From positions 62,001 through 126,000 of the forward strand of contig JAGPNK010000015.1 in the NCBI GenBank assembly GCA_020746835.1: a DNA stretch of 64,000 nt, written 5' to 3'. The position numbers and the translations under genes were made by a program. The DNA is from Stachybotrys elegans. Its lineage: Eukaryota > Ascomycota > Sordariomycetes > Hypocreales > Stachybotryaceae. The notes under the pieces were generated by a model. It ran no database searches and was not told where the DNA came from. It worked only from the letters and a program-made list of their open reading frames with translations. Positions 9,246 to 18,774 of this stretch are shown one piece after another (the stretch's first letter is position 1; each line of letters starts with the position of its first letter).

Positions 9246-11164
9246 ATGTCTCAACTTCCAATGGAGAAATCATTCATATCAATTCACAGTAAACTGCTCC
9301 TTGGCATAGGTTAATTCACCCAAGTTGCTGACGTCCATGGTACAGCTCTAGACGCTGACGCTGATATTCTATTTGTGTCCGATTCCATCACCGACATTCT
9401 TGGATATTTACCTCGGCATGTCCAGAGCAAATCTTCTTTTGACTACTTTCACCCTGATGAGATGCCACTGGCGCGATTCGTTCACTCAAGGGGCATTCTT
9501 CTGGATAAAGCGGTCGTTCTCCTCTATACTCGTATTCGGTCATTAGATGGAGAATGGGTTGGCTGCGAGTGCTGCTTTACTGTAGTTCACGACGTGTTGG
9601 TAGCATGCACTACCGTCTATCGTCAAGGAGAGAGAAGTGAGAGTGAGTTGACCCATGCTCAATAACGTCGCAATCTTGACGCCTTGCTAGGACTGTTAAC
9701 TGACAGCCATCAGGGTGAGCCATGGAAGCCCCTCAAGTCCGTCGTTTGTTCTCCTCTTCCTCGCAGGATCTGGGATACCACATAGTGAGCCACCTCTCAC
9801 CCAAGTTCGAGATGCCACCTGCAAAAAGAGAACATCGAGCAGCGCTTATACTTAATCGGCTCACTCGCTTGCTCAGCATTATGTTTTCTACAGAGGCAGC
9901 AAGTTCCATCCTCGGACTCACCTCAGAGGACATGCTGGGCAAAAGGTTTTACGATTGCATACAGGAGAACTGTCTGGGCGATGCTGTCAAGTGCCTTGAA
10001 AGCGCAAAAGCCAATGACTCAATTGCGTATCTGCGATTCTCGTTCAGAGATCCACGCACAGAGGAAGACGGCGATGAGGACAACGGAGATGTAACGACTC
10101 ATGATAGGGGGCTCGAGGTTCAACTGGTTGATCCGCTCGCCCAAGATTTTCCCCCAGGCCATGATGGTCTTCGACAGCAGAACTCGCGTCATAGTGACTC
10201 GGAGAGCGGTGGCGTTCCACTGGATTCGCCGATGGACGTGGAGCAGGATATTCACATCAAAGTAGAAGAAGTCGAGTCTGATCGTCTTGGCGAAAGTCCG
10301 GCAGGGCCGAGTCGAAATCAGCGGCGAACAAGCCGTCAGACTCGTCCAAGACGAGCAAGATACCCCGTCGACCCCGTCGGTTTGGAAGCTGTTGTATCAT
10401 GTGCTTCCGATGAGCTGGTTGTTGTTCTACGCAGAGCAAGACAGCCCTTACCATCTTCCCATGTACCACCGTCGAGCATCAATTACCCCGGGCTCTTCGC
10501 CGCACCTTGGGCTCGTGATTCGATGCTGCCTCAGAGTCAGCCTACAGCAGACTCGTCCAATCGTACCGCTCCACCGCTGCACTTTCCTCCTATGCAAGCC
10601 GCTCTTCGATAAGACACAGCCCAGCCAGTAGACCACTTGATGGGTTCTATAAGATATATCGCTGCCTTTGCCTGGGGAGTAGTAGGAGCCAATGACAGCC
10701 TTGTTTCTTACAGTCACGGCTGCCCAACAGGAGAGGCGCAACCGTTTCCCGGTTTATCACCATGGGATTCATACATCATTCAAACACCAAGGGAAGAGGC
10801 TGGCCCACGAATGGCCGAACACAATGAGGTTCGTGGCCGACCAGCAGCATCTACCTCTTGTGTATTTGCCCCGGCACAAAATGGGGCATCAAACCCGGCA
10901 TGGCATGCCGCGTCTGGCACTCATTCGGGAGAAGTGCCACGCTTACTACCGATTCAATCATCTCAGACTCCAGAGTCCTACCCTACGGGACTGCGTCAAC
11001 CAAACACGTTGACAGCTGAGCAAAACCACAGTCATAATGCACAGGCTTCGTCCACTATACAGACTCAAGATTGGCAACGTACATATCAGTATGAAATGGC
11101 ACAGACCCCCGTATCATGTTCCCTCAGAACCAAAATCGCCAAGAATAATGAGTGTCATGAATAG
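9246..11164 (+). CDS. PAS-domain protein with in-frame stop
   Basis: The start is ATG 9246 (MSQLPMEKSFISIH). Intron 9289-9345 joins to LDADADILFVSDSITDILGY, the classic PAS opening (xxxILFxSDSIxDILGY). The first PAS domain runs to about 9640, with HPDE and TVVH landmarks. A second intron has a gtgagt donor at 9643 and probably ends at 9719. The next exon carries a second PAS-like segment (ALILNRLTRLLSIMF, then SSILGLTSEDMLGK) and AKANDSIAYLRF. It continues to VVSCASDELVVVLRRARQ and LFAAPWA, all typical of a conserved fungal PAS family. A TAA at 10610-10612 interrupts, but the same frame then continues as HLMGSIRYIAAFAWGVVGAN and GCPTGEAQPFPGL, which is also family sequence, to 11164. Either the stop is a mutation or assembly error, or a 51-nt intron (10563-10613, weak branch site) removes it. 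Confidence 0.7.
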
Positions 11165-11940
11165 ACAGTACCTTGATTTTTAATTTTGCTGGAATGCTTC
11201 TACCATAATGCACGTCCCTTTCCTGTGAGAGGTAGTGAAACAATTCGTCGATCGGAAGTGGAAACATAAAACTTAAAAGACGCAGCAGAGAACCCGAGCA
11301 AAGGAAATCCAAAAATTGAATCTTATAATATGTAAATACATGGCTAATTTGATTGTCAAAATGACCGCTCCTATTTTCCTATGGTAGCATTGGCAAGTTC
11401 CATTACGGTCCCATTGCACACTGTAAAATAAGGATCGGAGAAATTGAACAACATGGCCGTACGTATTCGACATCAATTCATGGTGCCGCTCGACCAGGTA
11501 AGCAGGCGACTCTGACGCATACATCCAGTAGTCAAAGCGACACCGAATATGCACCTCTCGCCACCTGGGTGATGATACTGTCATCTTACGGTGAAGGATT
11601 CCCAGAAGGCCGTCATCAAGGGCTCCTAAATTTGGCAGGGACAAGTGGGAGAGTCTCACCAGAGTCGCTGGAATCTGGCCTAATTCCCCGTCTTGTTGTC
11701 CGAGACATTCTTTGGTGGAGGCGTATCTAGTAACGAGTGCTAGTAGAAGGCCGACGATAATGAGGCTCACGTGACTAAGCTTGTAGAAGGCCGTGAAAAG
11801 TCATCGAATAAGCCGGCAAAATCTTTACTATATGGGGTGCCGTAAGAAATTGCAACATTGTTGCAAAGCGGAACATCCTTTTGCACAACACTGTATTGGC
11901 TTGATGGGTTGGGGCAGATTTACAAAGACCGCACCGTGCA
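11165..11940. other. Intergenic, no gene seen
   Basis: Short ORFs only, with no family resemblance I can support. Confidence 0.4.
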
Positions 11941-12200
11941 TGGAGGGGGTGTGAGTAACAGATCCAAATACGGCTTCATGCAATGTGGGACCACACCGAT
12001 ATAGGTAGAGCCATTCACGACGTCGTTCATGAGACTGAGCGCAAGGCAGAAACGGCTCTTCGAGCGCCCCATATACCTTTACTCGGTACACCCCCTGTCA
12101 ACCAGCGAAACACAGGCTTGCGGGGCAATGAACCAATAACGCCTCTCTCCCCATCCATGGCGTACACCCAACTGGAAAGTTGAAGGTCGTGATGACATTC
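11941..12200. repeat. Dispersed repeat B, copy 1
   Basis: About 260 bases match 37466-37765 in the same orientation, for example aacagatccaaatacggctt, then gactgagcgcaaggcagaaa and tacaccccctgtcaac. The copies differ by substitutions and by an extra ~35-base stretch in the second copy. No protein family is recognised in any frame. It is probably a fragment of an unidentified transposable element. Confidence 0.65.
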
Positions 12201-12613
12201 AACAAGAACGATCCGCTAGACCATTATGAAAAAAAACGGACTACGCCCACGAGATGCGCCAACGTCTCAACTTTTGTCGCAAATTGTGGCGACAAAGCGG
12301 TCTTCATAGGCGGGTCTAGGACCTGCCATAGGAAATTCGAAAAATTCAAAATTGATGTGGAGCCGCTAGTGGCGAAATGGCGCGACGGATTCAGCGCCAC
12401 CTAACTTTGTTGGCAACTGAATCTTGACTCCAATGCAAAATTATCCCTGCCCACCTTCTTAATCCTGCTGACCATGCCGCAATTGAAGCCCTCGAGATCT
12501 ATGAAGCCGGCTTTACGGGGAGAAAGACTAGGAGCACAGAGTACTATATACCTCAACAAGGCGAAATAAAGCACAATAATGTGCGACAAAGTGCGACAAC
12601 GTGCAACAAGCGC
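12201..12613. other. Intergenic, no gene seen
   Basis: No supportable gene between repeat B and the ankyrin relic. Confidence 0.35.
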
Positions 12614-12710
12614 AATAAAGCAGCAACTGCACTATTCTCCGGTGGCCCCCAGTCGCCGCCGCTTGGAGGACATTGGCGTAATATCCGTCCTCCAAATTAA
12701 CATGGGCATT
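12614..12710 (-). pseudogene. Ankyrin-repeat relic
   Basis: A minus-strand reading gives AHVN-x3-GYYANVLQAAATGGHRRIVQ then LLL. This is the consensus of one ankyrin repeat of the kind found in fungal NACHT-ankyrin proteins (GxYGNALQAAxxGGHxxIVQLLL). Only about one repeat is visible and both sides are decayed. Confidence 0.55.
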
Positions 12711-12929
12711 AGATATAGTGACAGGGAAATCTATCACCATGTGTTAGCTTTAATTATTCTGGGAAGGATCGCATCGTGAAACCCCTTACAAGCTCAAGTG
12801 CATGTGTACTAACAGTCACCCCGAATGTGAAGCCAAGAGAGGACGGCTTGAAAGAGATTGGTCAAGAGTAGGGTCCATACCCTTGGGAAGTTGTCATTAA
12901 CCTTGAACTGATCAAGTGAATAAGAACGC

Positions 12930-13181
12930 TTACGTCCAAATGTAGAGGTTAAAGAACGACCCTTTTCTCTTGTAGATGGCAAATGACTGTTGCCCAGCTT
13001 TTGTGCCGGCCAAAATGAAAAACCCTATAGCAAAGCCGAAGTAAATATTTGGGAGTTCAAGGGAGTATATTGGCGCTTCGAATTCCCCAGACTCCATGTT
13101 GGTTTTGCGCGGTAGGGCAGAAAACGTTGACTGCGGATTTAGCATAGACGGGGAGCTTTCATCACTGTTTATATCAACCAT
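12930..13181 (-). CDS. Possible first exon of a membrane protein (truncated)
   Basis: An ATG at 13181 in good context (CTAAAATGG) opens an 83-residue frame. After a Ser-rich N-terminus it has a hydrophobic helix IYFGFAIGFFILAGTKAG (about residues 46-63), then basic residues and an aromatic stretch FFNLYIW. The frame ends immediately after a strong donor (gtaagc), so this looks like exon 1 of a multi-pass fungal membrane protein. I cannot find convincing following exons, and the downstream DNA decays into the ankyrin relic. It is a truncated gene or a very small single-helix protein. Confidence 0.35.
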   Translation of the reverse strand: MVDINSDESSPSMLNPQSTFSALPRKTNMESGEFEAPIYSLELPNIYFGFAIGFFILAGTKAGQQSFAIYKRKGSFFNLYIWT

Positions 13182-13361
13182 TTTAGTAGCATGGGTTCCT
13201 CCTTTTCTGCCATTTCCATTGGCTCAATCAACTGATAGCGGATCCCTTTAAAATGTTAATAAAAAGAGCTGTTCAAGTACGGTCTGGAAGCTAAGTTCGT
13301 GGCTGAGTGGACCTTACTCGATCAGTTGCTGAGTTCTCAGTAAGTAGACCGAGCAGAAGGA

Positions 13362-13385
13362 GGGGAAAGGGGGCGGGGTGGGGGG
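13362..13385 (+). other. G-quadruplex motif
   Basis: Four G-runs of lengths 4, 5, 4 and 6 are separated by 1-3 bases. This fits the intramolecular G4 consensus on the plus strand. Confidence 0.55.
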
Positions 13386-13857
13386 AGCTTTCCCGTATGA
13401 TTCGTTTTTGGCTTTCTAGAATCGGACGAGATGCATAACTGCCCATATGAATGAATCGTTTAAAGTGGTTCGCTACCTACCATGGTAGGGGCATAAGCTT
13501 TCCTGGTGCGGCCCTAGGTTATTCAACTGCCCAAGATAGTAGCTATTTGAACCGCATTTTCAACCACATCAAGCTTATTTTCATCAAATGGATCGACTTG
13601 ATTTCAGAATCAAAATTTTCCATCTCCAGCAGAAACAGCGCTTACAACAACAGCAAGAAACCCGGGTTTTCTTGGGCACCGCCTTGACGGTCACCCATAC
13701 AAACAACCCATCTAAACAGGGATAAGCGAATTCGAACGCTACGAGAGGCCGTGAGATATTAACATATATCAAGGCATCTTCATGTGGCCATTGACCAAGT
13801 CCGTCATTCAATAGCTGCTAGTTACACTCCTAGACATCGTAGTGGCCGCCGCATGGC

Positions 13858-14102
13858 TATCCCCTTGAGTGTGCGAAAGCAGCAAGCTGGTCACTAACAG
13901 GAGTATTAGCCAATGACTGGGATAAGAAGGGAAAAAAAACAGTCTCCATCTAAAATACATCATCGAAGTACTGCCATCTACATCCCCAGTACTCTTCTGG
14001 TTCCCTGCTAGGTTATTTATTTCTGTAGCTTCTGTGTACGTGGGGCTGATTCAGCAGATGTGGAACGAATACAAGCTTGCTGCTTTCGCACACAAAGGGA
14101 TA
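13858..14102. mobile_element. MITE with ~30-bp terminal inverted repeats
   Basis: This is a 245-bp element. The left end is TATCCCCTTGAGTGTGCGAA then agcagcaagctggt; the right end, reverse-complemented, is tatccctttgtgtgcgaaag then cagcaagcttgt. It has no coding capacity. The flanks are consistent with a TA target duplication. The ends match the left ends of the piggyBac-like relics at 5727 and 35229, so it is probably a non-autonomous derivative mobilised by that family. Confidence 0.75.
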
Positions 14103-15464
14103 AAAATAAGACGCCACCAAGGCACACCTAATAATTCTTGGACGGCTCGGCGGGGGATAGGTATGGTAATATGGTCTGATAATGCCATTAACCAGCACTA
14201 TGCAATGTTCTGGATTCGCGAAGGCAGCCACATAATATAAACCATAACGCCAAACCCAATTAAATAAAAAAAATATACTTTGTAGCTATGTTGCTTATTA
14301 GGAACCCTGGGCGGAACGATAGGCAGACAAGTGTTTAACAGTTGGAAAGTGAGAGCCAGATGGTTTGTGACGAGGTAACCCTGAAGTCGTTTTATGGTAG
14401 CTGGAATGTAACTGGGAAGCTGCTGTATCTTACCCCAAGTCTGGCCGAATTCAGCATTAAAATAGCCATACACGTGGATGGATTATGGAGCGTTCCTCCA
14501 CTATCTAGAGAGTTTAGTCTCCTGTAAGAGTCAAGGCAATCAGCGCATTATTGACATAGAACTAAGCGTTGTTGGCTGCTGTACAGCAATTAACGAACAG
14601 TGCAATTTTCCTATTGTATGTTTACCCCGAATTTCTTCACCAGCTGCAAGTAACGCATATCTTCCAGTTACCTTATATTGGTAAGAGAGAGCCCACCCCT
14701 GAGGAGAGCATTCTTTGCGCGTACACAATCATTGCTCAGCAGCGTTTTCTCGATTTGAAGAGTATAAAAAGTTATTCAATAATGTAGGGTTTCGTAAGCT
14801 TTCACTATATTTTATTCTTAGCTAAATCATTTATATCAGGCAAGGGGGCGTCACCATGATATAAGTGGCGAACGAAAAGGCCTAGGCCAGCAAGGACCTG
14901 GGCCTAGACCAATGCCTAGTAAGCTATTGAGAACTTCTTGGCTGAGCATTGGCAATTAGCTTCTAGCTGCTGCAACTAATGCTTTCATGCAGCATGTATA
15001 CCTACGCTGTCCTCCATAGCGTGAGCTCCGTCCAGTCACATGCTGGCTCAGGTTTACTGTAAGGTGGCACCGGAACCGAACTAGTGCCAGATGCTTTACG
15101 CCTCGATCGTCGCATGGTTCATAAAGGTCCTTTTCAAAGAAGGCCTTCTGTCATGGGTACGGACTAAAATGTGGCTGTGAGCTGTGCTTACAGCCCGCGG
15201 GCCCCTGTGTATCCCAGCGAAGCGCGGGGATCACCTAGAATAGCTATAAGAAAGCGGACTTTGCTCCCTTTCCCACAGAGAGAAGGCCAGAGAATAATCA
15301 ACTTCTTGAACACTATCTACCTTTGAATACGCAATTAATATCTAGCTTCATTCACTATCTTTTTCTTTACCGTTACAACACCAAATGTAAGACTGCAGCC
15401 GCACCACCGGCGGCATAAGTACCTTTCTATTAAAGCCTGGTCATTGACTGATATCCTTGTTAGT
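14103..15464. other. Intergenic, no gene seen
   Basis: Many short ORFs without recognisable similarity. Around 14879-14925 there is a weak inverted repeat of ggcctaggcc type. Confidence 0.35.
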
Positions 15465-15499
15465 GACCAGCTTGCTGCTTTACCACACTCAAGGGGATA
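15465..15499. repeat. Solo right end of the MITE/piggyBac-like family
   Basis: Reverse-complemented, this reads tatccccttgagtgtggtaa then agcagcaagctggtcactaa, and continues to resemble the first ~65 bases of the 13858 element. No matching opposite end is found nearby. Confidence 0.6.
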
Positions 15500-15575
15500 T
15501 CTCAGAACCTACCAAAGCTCATAGTAGAGCCTTAAGTCTTGTTTACTGACCTTCCATCCCCGCTTGCTTCTCTGA

Positions 15576-18540
15576 ATGCTGCTACCACCTACTGTTATCC
15601 ATGGGGAGATTCCAAAGCCGTCTGCTATGAGTCGATCGTCGACTTCCGTTAGCCAGCAGCAAGAAACGAACGATGAAAATGCGCTACCTGCTTCTTCGCG
15701 ATCCATGACGGGTTCCCGCACATCTGAACGATTTTCAACGCCCAGTTTCCCGGATGGTGTTGAGGTATTACATGACTGTCCTGATGCCAATGTCGATATC
15801 TGCTTCGTTCATGGCTTGACCGGCAACCGCACGAGCACGTGGACCGCGCATGAAGAGTCCACACCTTGGCCGAAGACGCTTCTTCCACCAGAAGTGAAAA
15901 GCGCTCGCATACTCACGTATGGCTACGATGCATACGTAGTGTCGAAAACGGTGGCATCTTCTAACCGGTTGCTCGACCACGCCACGAATCTCCTTACCGA
16001 TCTGACAAATGACCGAAGACGCTGCAATGCGTCGTCTCGTCCTCTCATTTTTATTGCCCATAGCCTCGGCGGCCTTGTCTGCAAGGAAGCCATTCTGCTC
16101 TCTCGAAACAATCCGGATCGTCAACGTCGTGATCTGTTCAAATACATTAAAGGCATCGTCTTCATGGGTACCCCCATAGGGGATCGTGGATGGCTGACTG
16201 GGCCAGAATGCCTGCCTCAGCTCTTGGCTTGGTAAAATCGGTCAATAAATCGCTGCTGAAGATTCTGGAAACAAACGACCAACTGCTTGAGTCTGTTCAC
16301 GCTAGATTTCTGTATTTAGTACGAGAGCAGCGCGAGACGGGCAGGCAGCTTGAAGTTGCATGTTTTTTTGAGGAACTTCCTCTTCATGGGGTCGGAAAAG
16401 TCGTGTCTAAGGAATCGGCCACCTTCGAGGGTTATGATCCTATTACTATCCACGCAAACCATGCAGACATGGTCAAGTTTAAGTCCGCCAACGAGAATGG
16501 GTTTAAGAGGCTCGTCGGAGAGCTGGCTGCCTGGGTGTCTGAAATTGGTGAGCCCAATAAGCAGTTTTACAACAGAGATTCCTGCTAATGTAGCTCTTCA
16601 GGCTCTACCATTTCCGCACCAGATGTCACTGCAACGAACGCTTGTGTTAAGAGTGCTGCTGTTGTGAGCGAAAGTGGGGCTCTGTCGGGACCTAGGTCCT
16701 CGCTAGTGGTGTCAAATTTTCAGGAGCCTATCTTGCAAACGGGAACTGCCCTCCACAATACGGATAATACGTTCGATTTCTTAATGACGGATTGGAATGG
16801 CGACGGGCGCCCCGACCTTGTTGCCATCAAGAAGAGTAGGACCGGCACGAACAGCACGGAGGTACAAATTCTTGCCAGCTGATTTCAACTGAGGCATATC
16901 TATCCGGGTCGTCGAGTAGCGGTAGGTATTAAGTTCAAAATTGAGAGTCTGGGTAGTCGACGACAGTGAGTCGGGGTAGGTAGCTTTCGGTCGTTGTATG
17001 GAGTTCTCCACTGCAGTGGAGTTTAAGCTCGGCCGGTCGTTCGCGGGTTCCTGTCTTTACTCCCGTATATACTCGAAAAATTCACCTTTGGTTGCGATCG
17101 GCAAGAAACTCGGGGTCGACGAGCGGCTTGACGGGTCGGACTTGCTCGATGCAGTGCGTAATGAGATCGAACCTCAACCGAAATGGCTGATGATCCTCGA
17201 TAATGCCGACGACCTGAGACTGTTTGAAGTGGGTAAACAAGCAGGAGGATATAATATGAAGGATACTCTGCGCAAATACATCCCTTGCGCCGCTAATGAG
17301 ACGGTGCTGTGGACGAGTCGAGACGCCCATATTGCGGGTACCTTTGTCGGAGCGCGTCGCGGTATCGAGGTGCAGTCCATGGCTATAGATGAGGCGACCA
17401 TGCTCTTGGCAAGAGCTAAAGGTGACCCTTCAGCTATTGACGAGGTGAAGGATAAGGAGGAAGGAGTGGATGCTCTTCTAGAAGACTTACAACGCCTTCC
17501 GCTGGCGATCTCCCAAGCGGGCGCCTATATGCGGCGGATGTCGATGACCGCCAAGGAATACCTTTCTCTGCTCAGGCAAGGAAAGACCCGATGGGGGTGC
17601 TAAGAGTGAGCGACTCAGACCGACATCGACGGCCGGAGGTGTCGAACAGTGTGCTTGAGACCATGGAGGATCTCAACAGAGCGGATCCGAGTCGAGAGCG
17701 AGATATTGTACCAGATGCTGCATGTGGTTGCATACGTGGATAGCCTGGACATACCGCACGAGTTGTTGGTGGCAGCTGCTAGTCGATGCGACACTGACGA
17801 CAAAGACTCACAACTTTCGGAGCCTGAGGTCCTACAAGCTATCGCACGACTAAAAGAGCTCTCTTTTCTCCGTCTGCGCCAGGCAGACAATGGCGAGCGG
17901 AGGTACGAGCTGCACAAGCTTGTGCAAGAGGCTATACAATATAGGCTGAGGGCAAGAGGCTCAGCAGTGACAATGATTGGCAAGTTACCGGCATTAGGGA
18001 CAGATAATAGGCCCAAAGAGGATGAGGCATATTACTGTGGCAGGGCGCTGAAGGTAGTGGACGGCCTCTTCCCGTTAATAGAACCCGCCTATTGGGCACG
18101 ATGCGAGGAGTACATGACGCATGCGATTCGAGTAGGAGTGGGTGGAGACGAGCGGCAGAGAAACTGGGATAGCAGCTCTGCTTGCCAGAGTATGGGGCTT
18201 TCTACATGATCGAGGCCGATGGAGAGAGAAAGAGTCAGTGGACAATCGTGCGCAGGGTCTCTGGCAGAAGGCGCTTGGGGAGAAGCATCCCGATACGATC
18301 AGCAGCATGACGTACCTCGCGGTGATATACCATTCACAGGGCCGATATGACGAGGCTGACGCCTCTATCAGACCGCTTTAGACCTCTGTTAACTTATTCC
18401 CGGGGAAAACCATCCTGATACGATACAAAGTATAGAGTATCTCGCCTCAACACGGGAGGCGCTACAACAACTTCCGTCTCTCACAGAACCTCAGCAGTCT
18501 TTAGTAATCACGCAAGAGGATAAAACGGAAGGATAGCAGA
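15576..18540 (+). pseudogene. Broken STAND/NLR-like gene: hydrolase, NB-ARC, TPR
   Basis: The domain order is that of a fungal STAND receptor. An N-terminal alpha/beta-hydrolase effector (SesB/PGAP1-like) from ATG 15576 has VDICFVHGLTGNRTSTW and the nucleophile elbow FIAHSLGGLVCKEA. The frame then jumps at the C-run 16171-16175, where one more C would give the family's GTPH-x-GSWMADWA. The next frame (16190-16588) completes the hydrolase-to-NB linker with FFEELPLHGVGKVVS. An NB-ARC core at about 16998-17603 lacks its P-loop but keeps Walker B (WLMILDNADD), VLWTSRD and the LPLAISQAGAYMRR motif. Further frame changes near 17605-17650 and 18200 lead to a winged-helix-like segment (LDIPHELLVAAA) and kinesin-light-chain-type TPRs (GEKHPDTISSM, GENHPDTIQS). 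It cannot make one protein as written. Confidence 0.8.
16664..16882 (+). pseudogene. FG-GAP/VCBS repeat fragment inside the NLR relic
   Basis: An open frame carries FLMTDWNGDGRPDLVAIKKS, the Ca-binding DxNxDGxxDL loop of an FG-GAP/VCBS beta-propeller repeat, followed by GTNSTEVQILAS. Such repeats occur in secreted fungal proteins, not in NB-ARC modules. It sits exactly where the NB-ARC P-loop should be, so it is either an insertion or the scar of a recombination. Confidence 0.6.
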
Positions 18541-18774
18541 GGAGGCTATGCGTAGGAAAGCTGGTGACTTTCGCAAATCGAGGTTCTCGTGAACATAATG
18601 GCCTTGCTGAATTTGCATCTTATATGGGTGGCTATATCTATTTCTATTCAACTAGCGGGCAGAGTGATTAATGAGATTTCTTTTGTGCTCGTTACTGCAT
18701 GTATAGTGTGTACATGTGCCATTGTTAGGTGACGAGGTAATGAATCAATATGCTACTCCGCCCTATGTCTGCTA

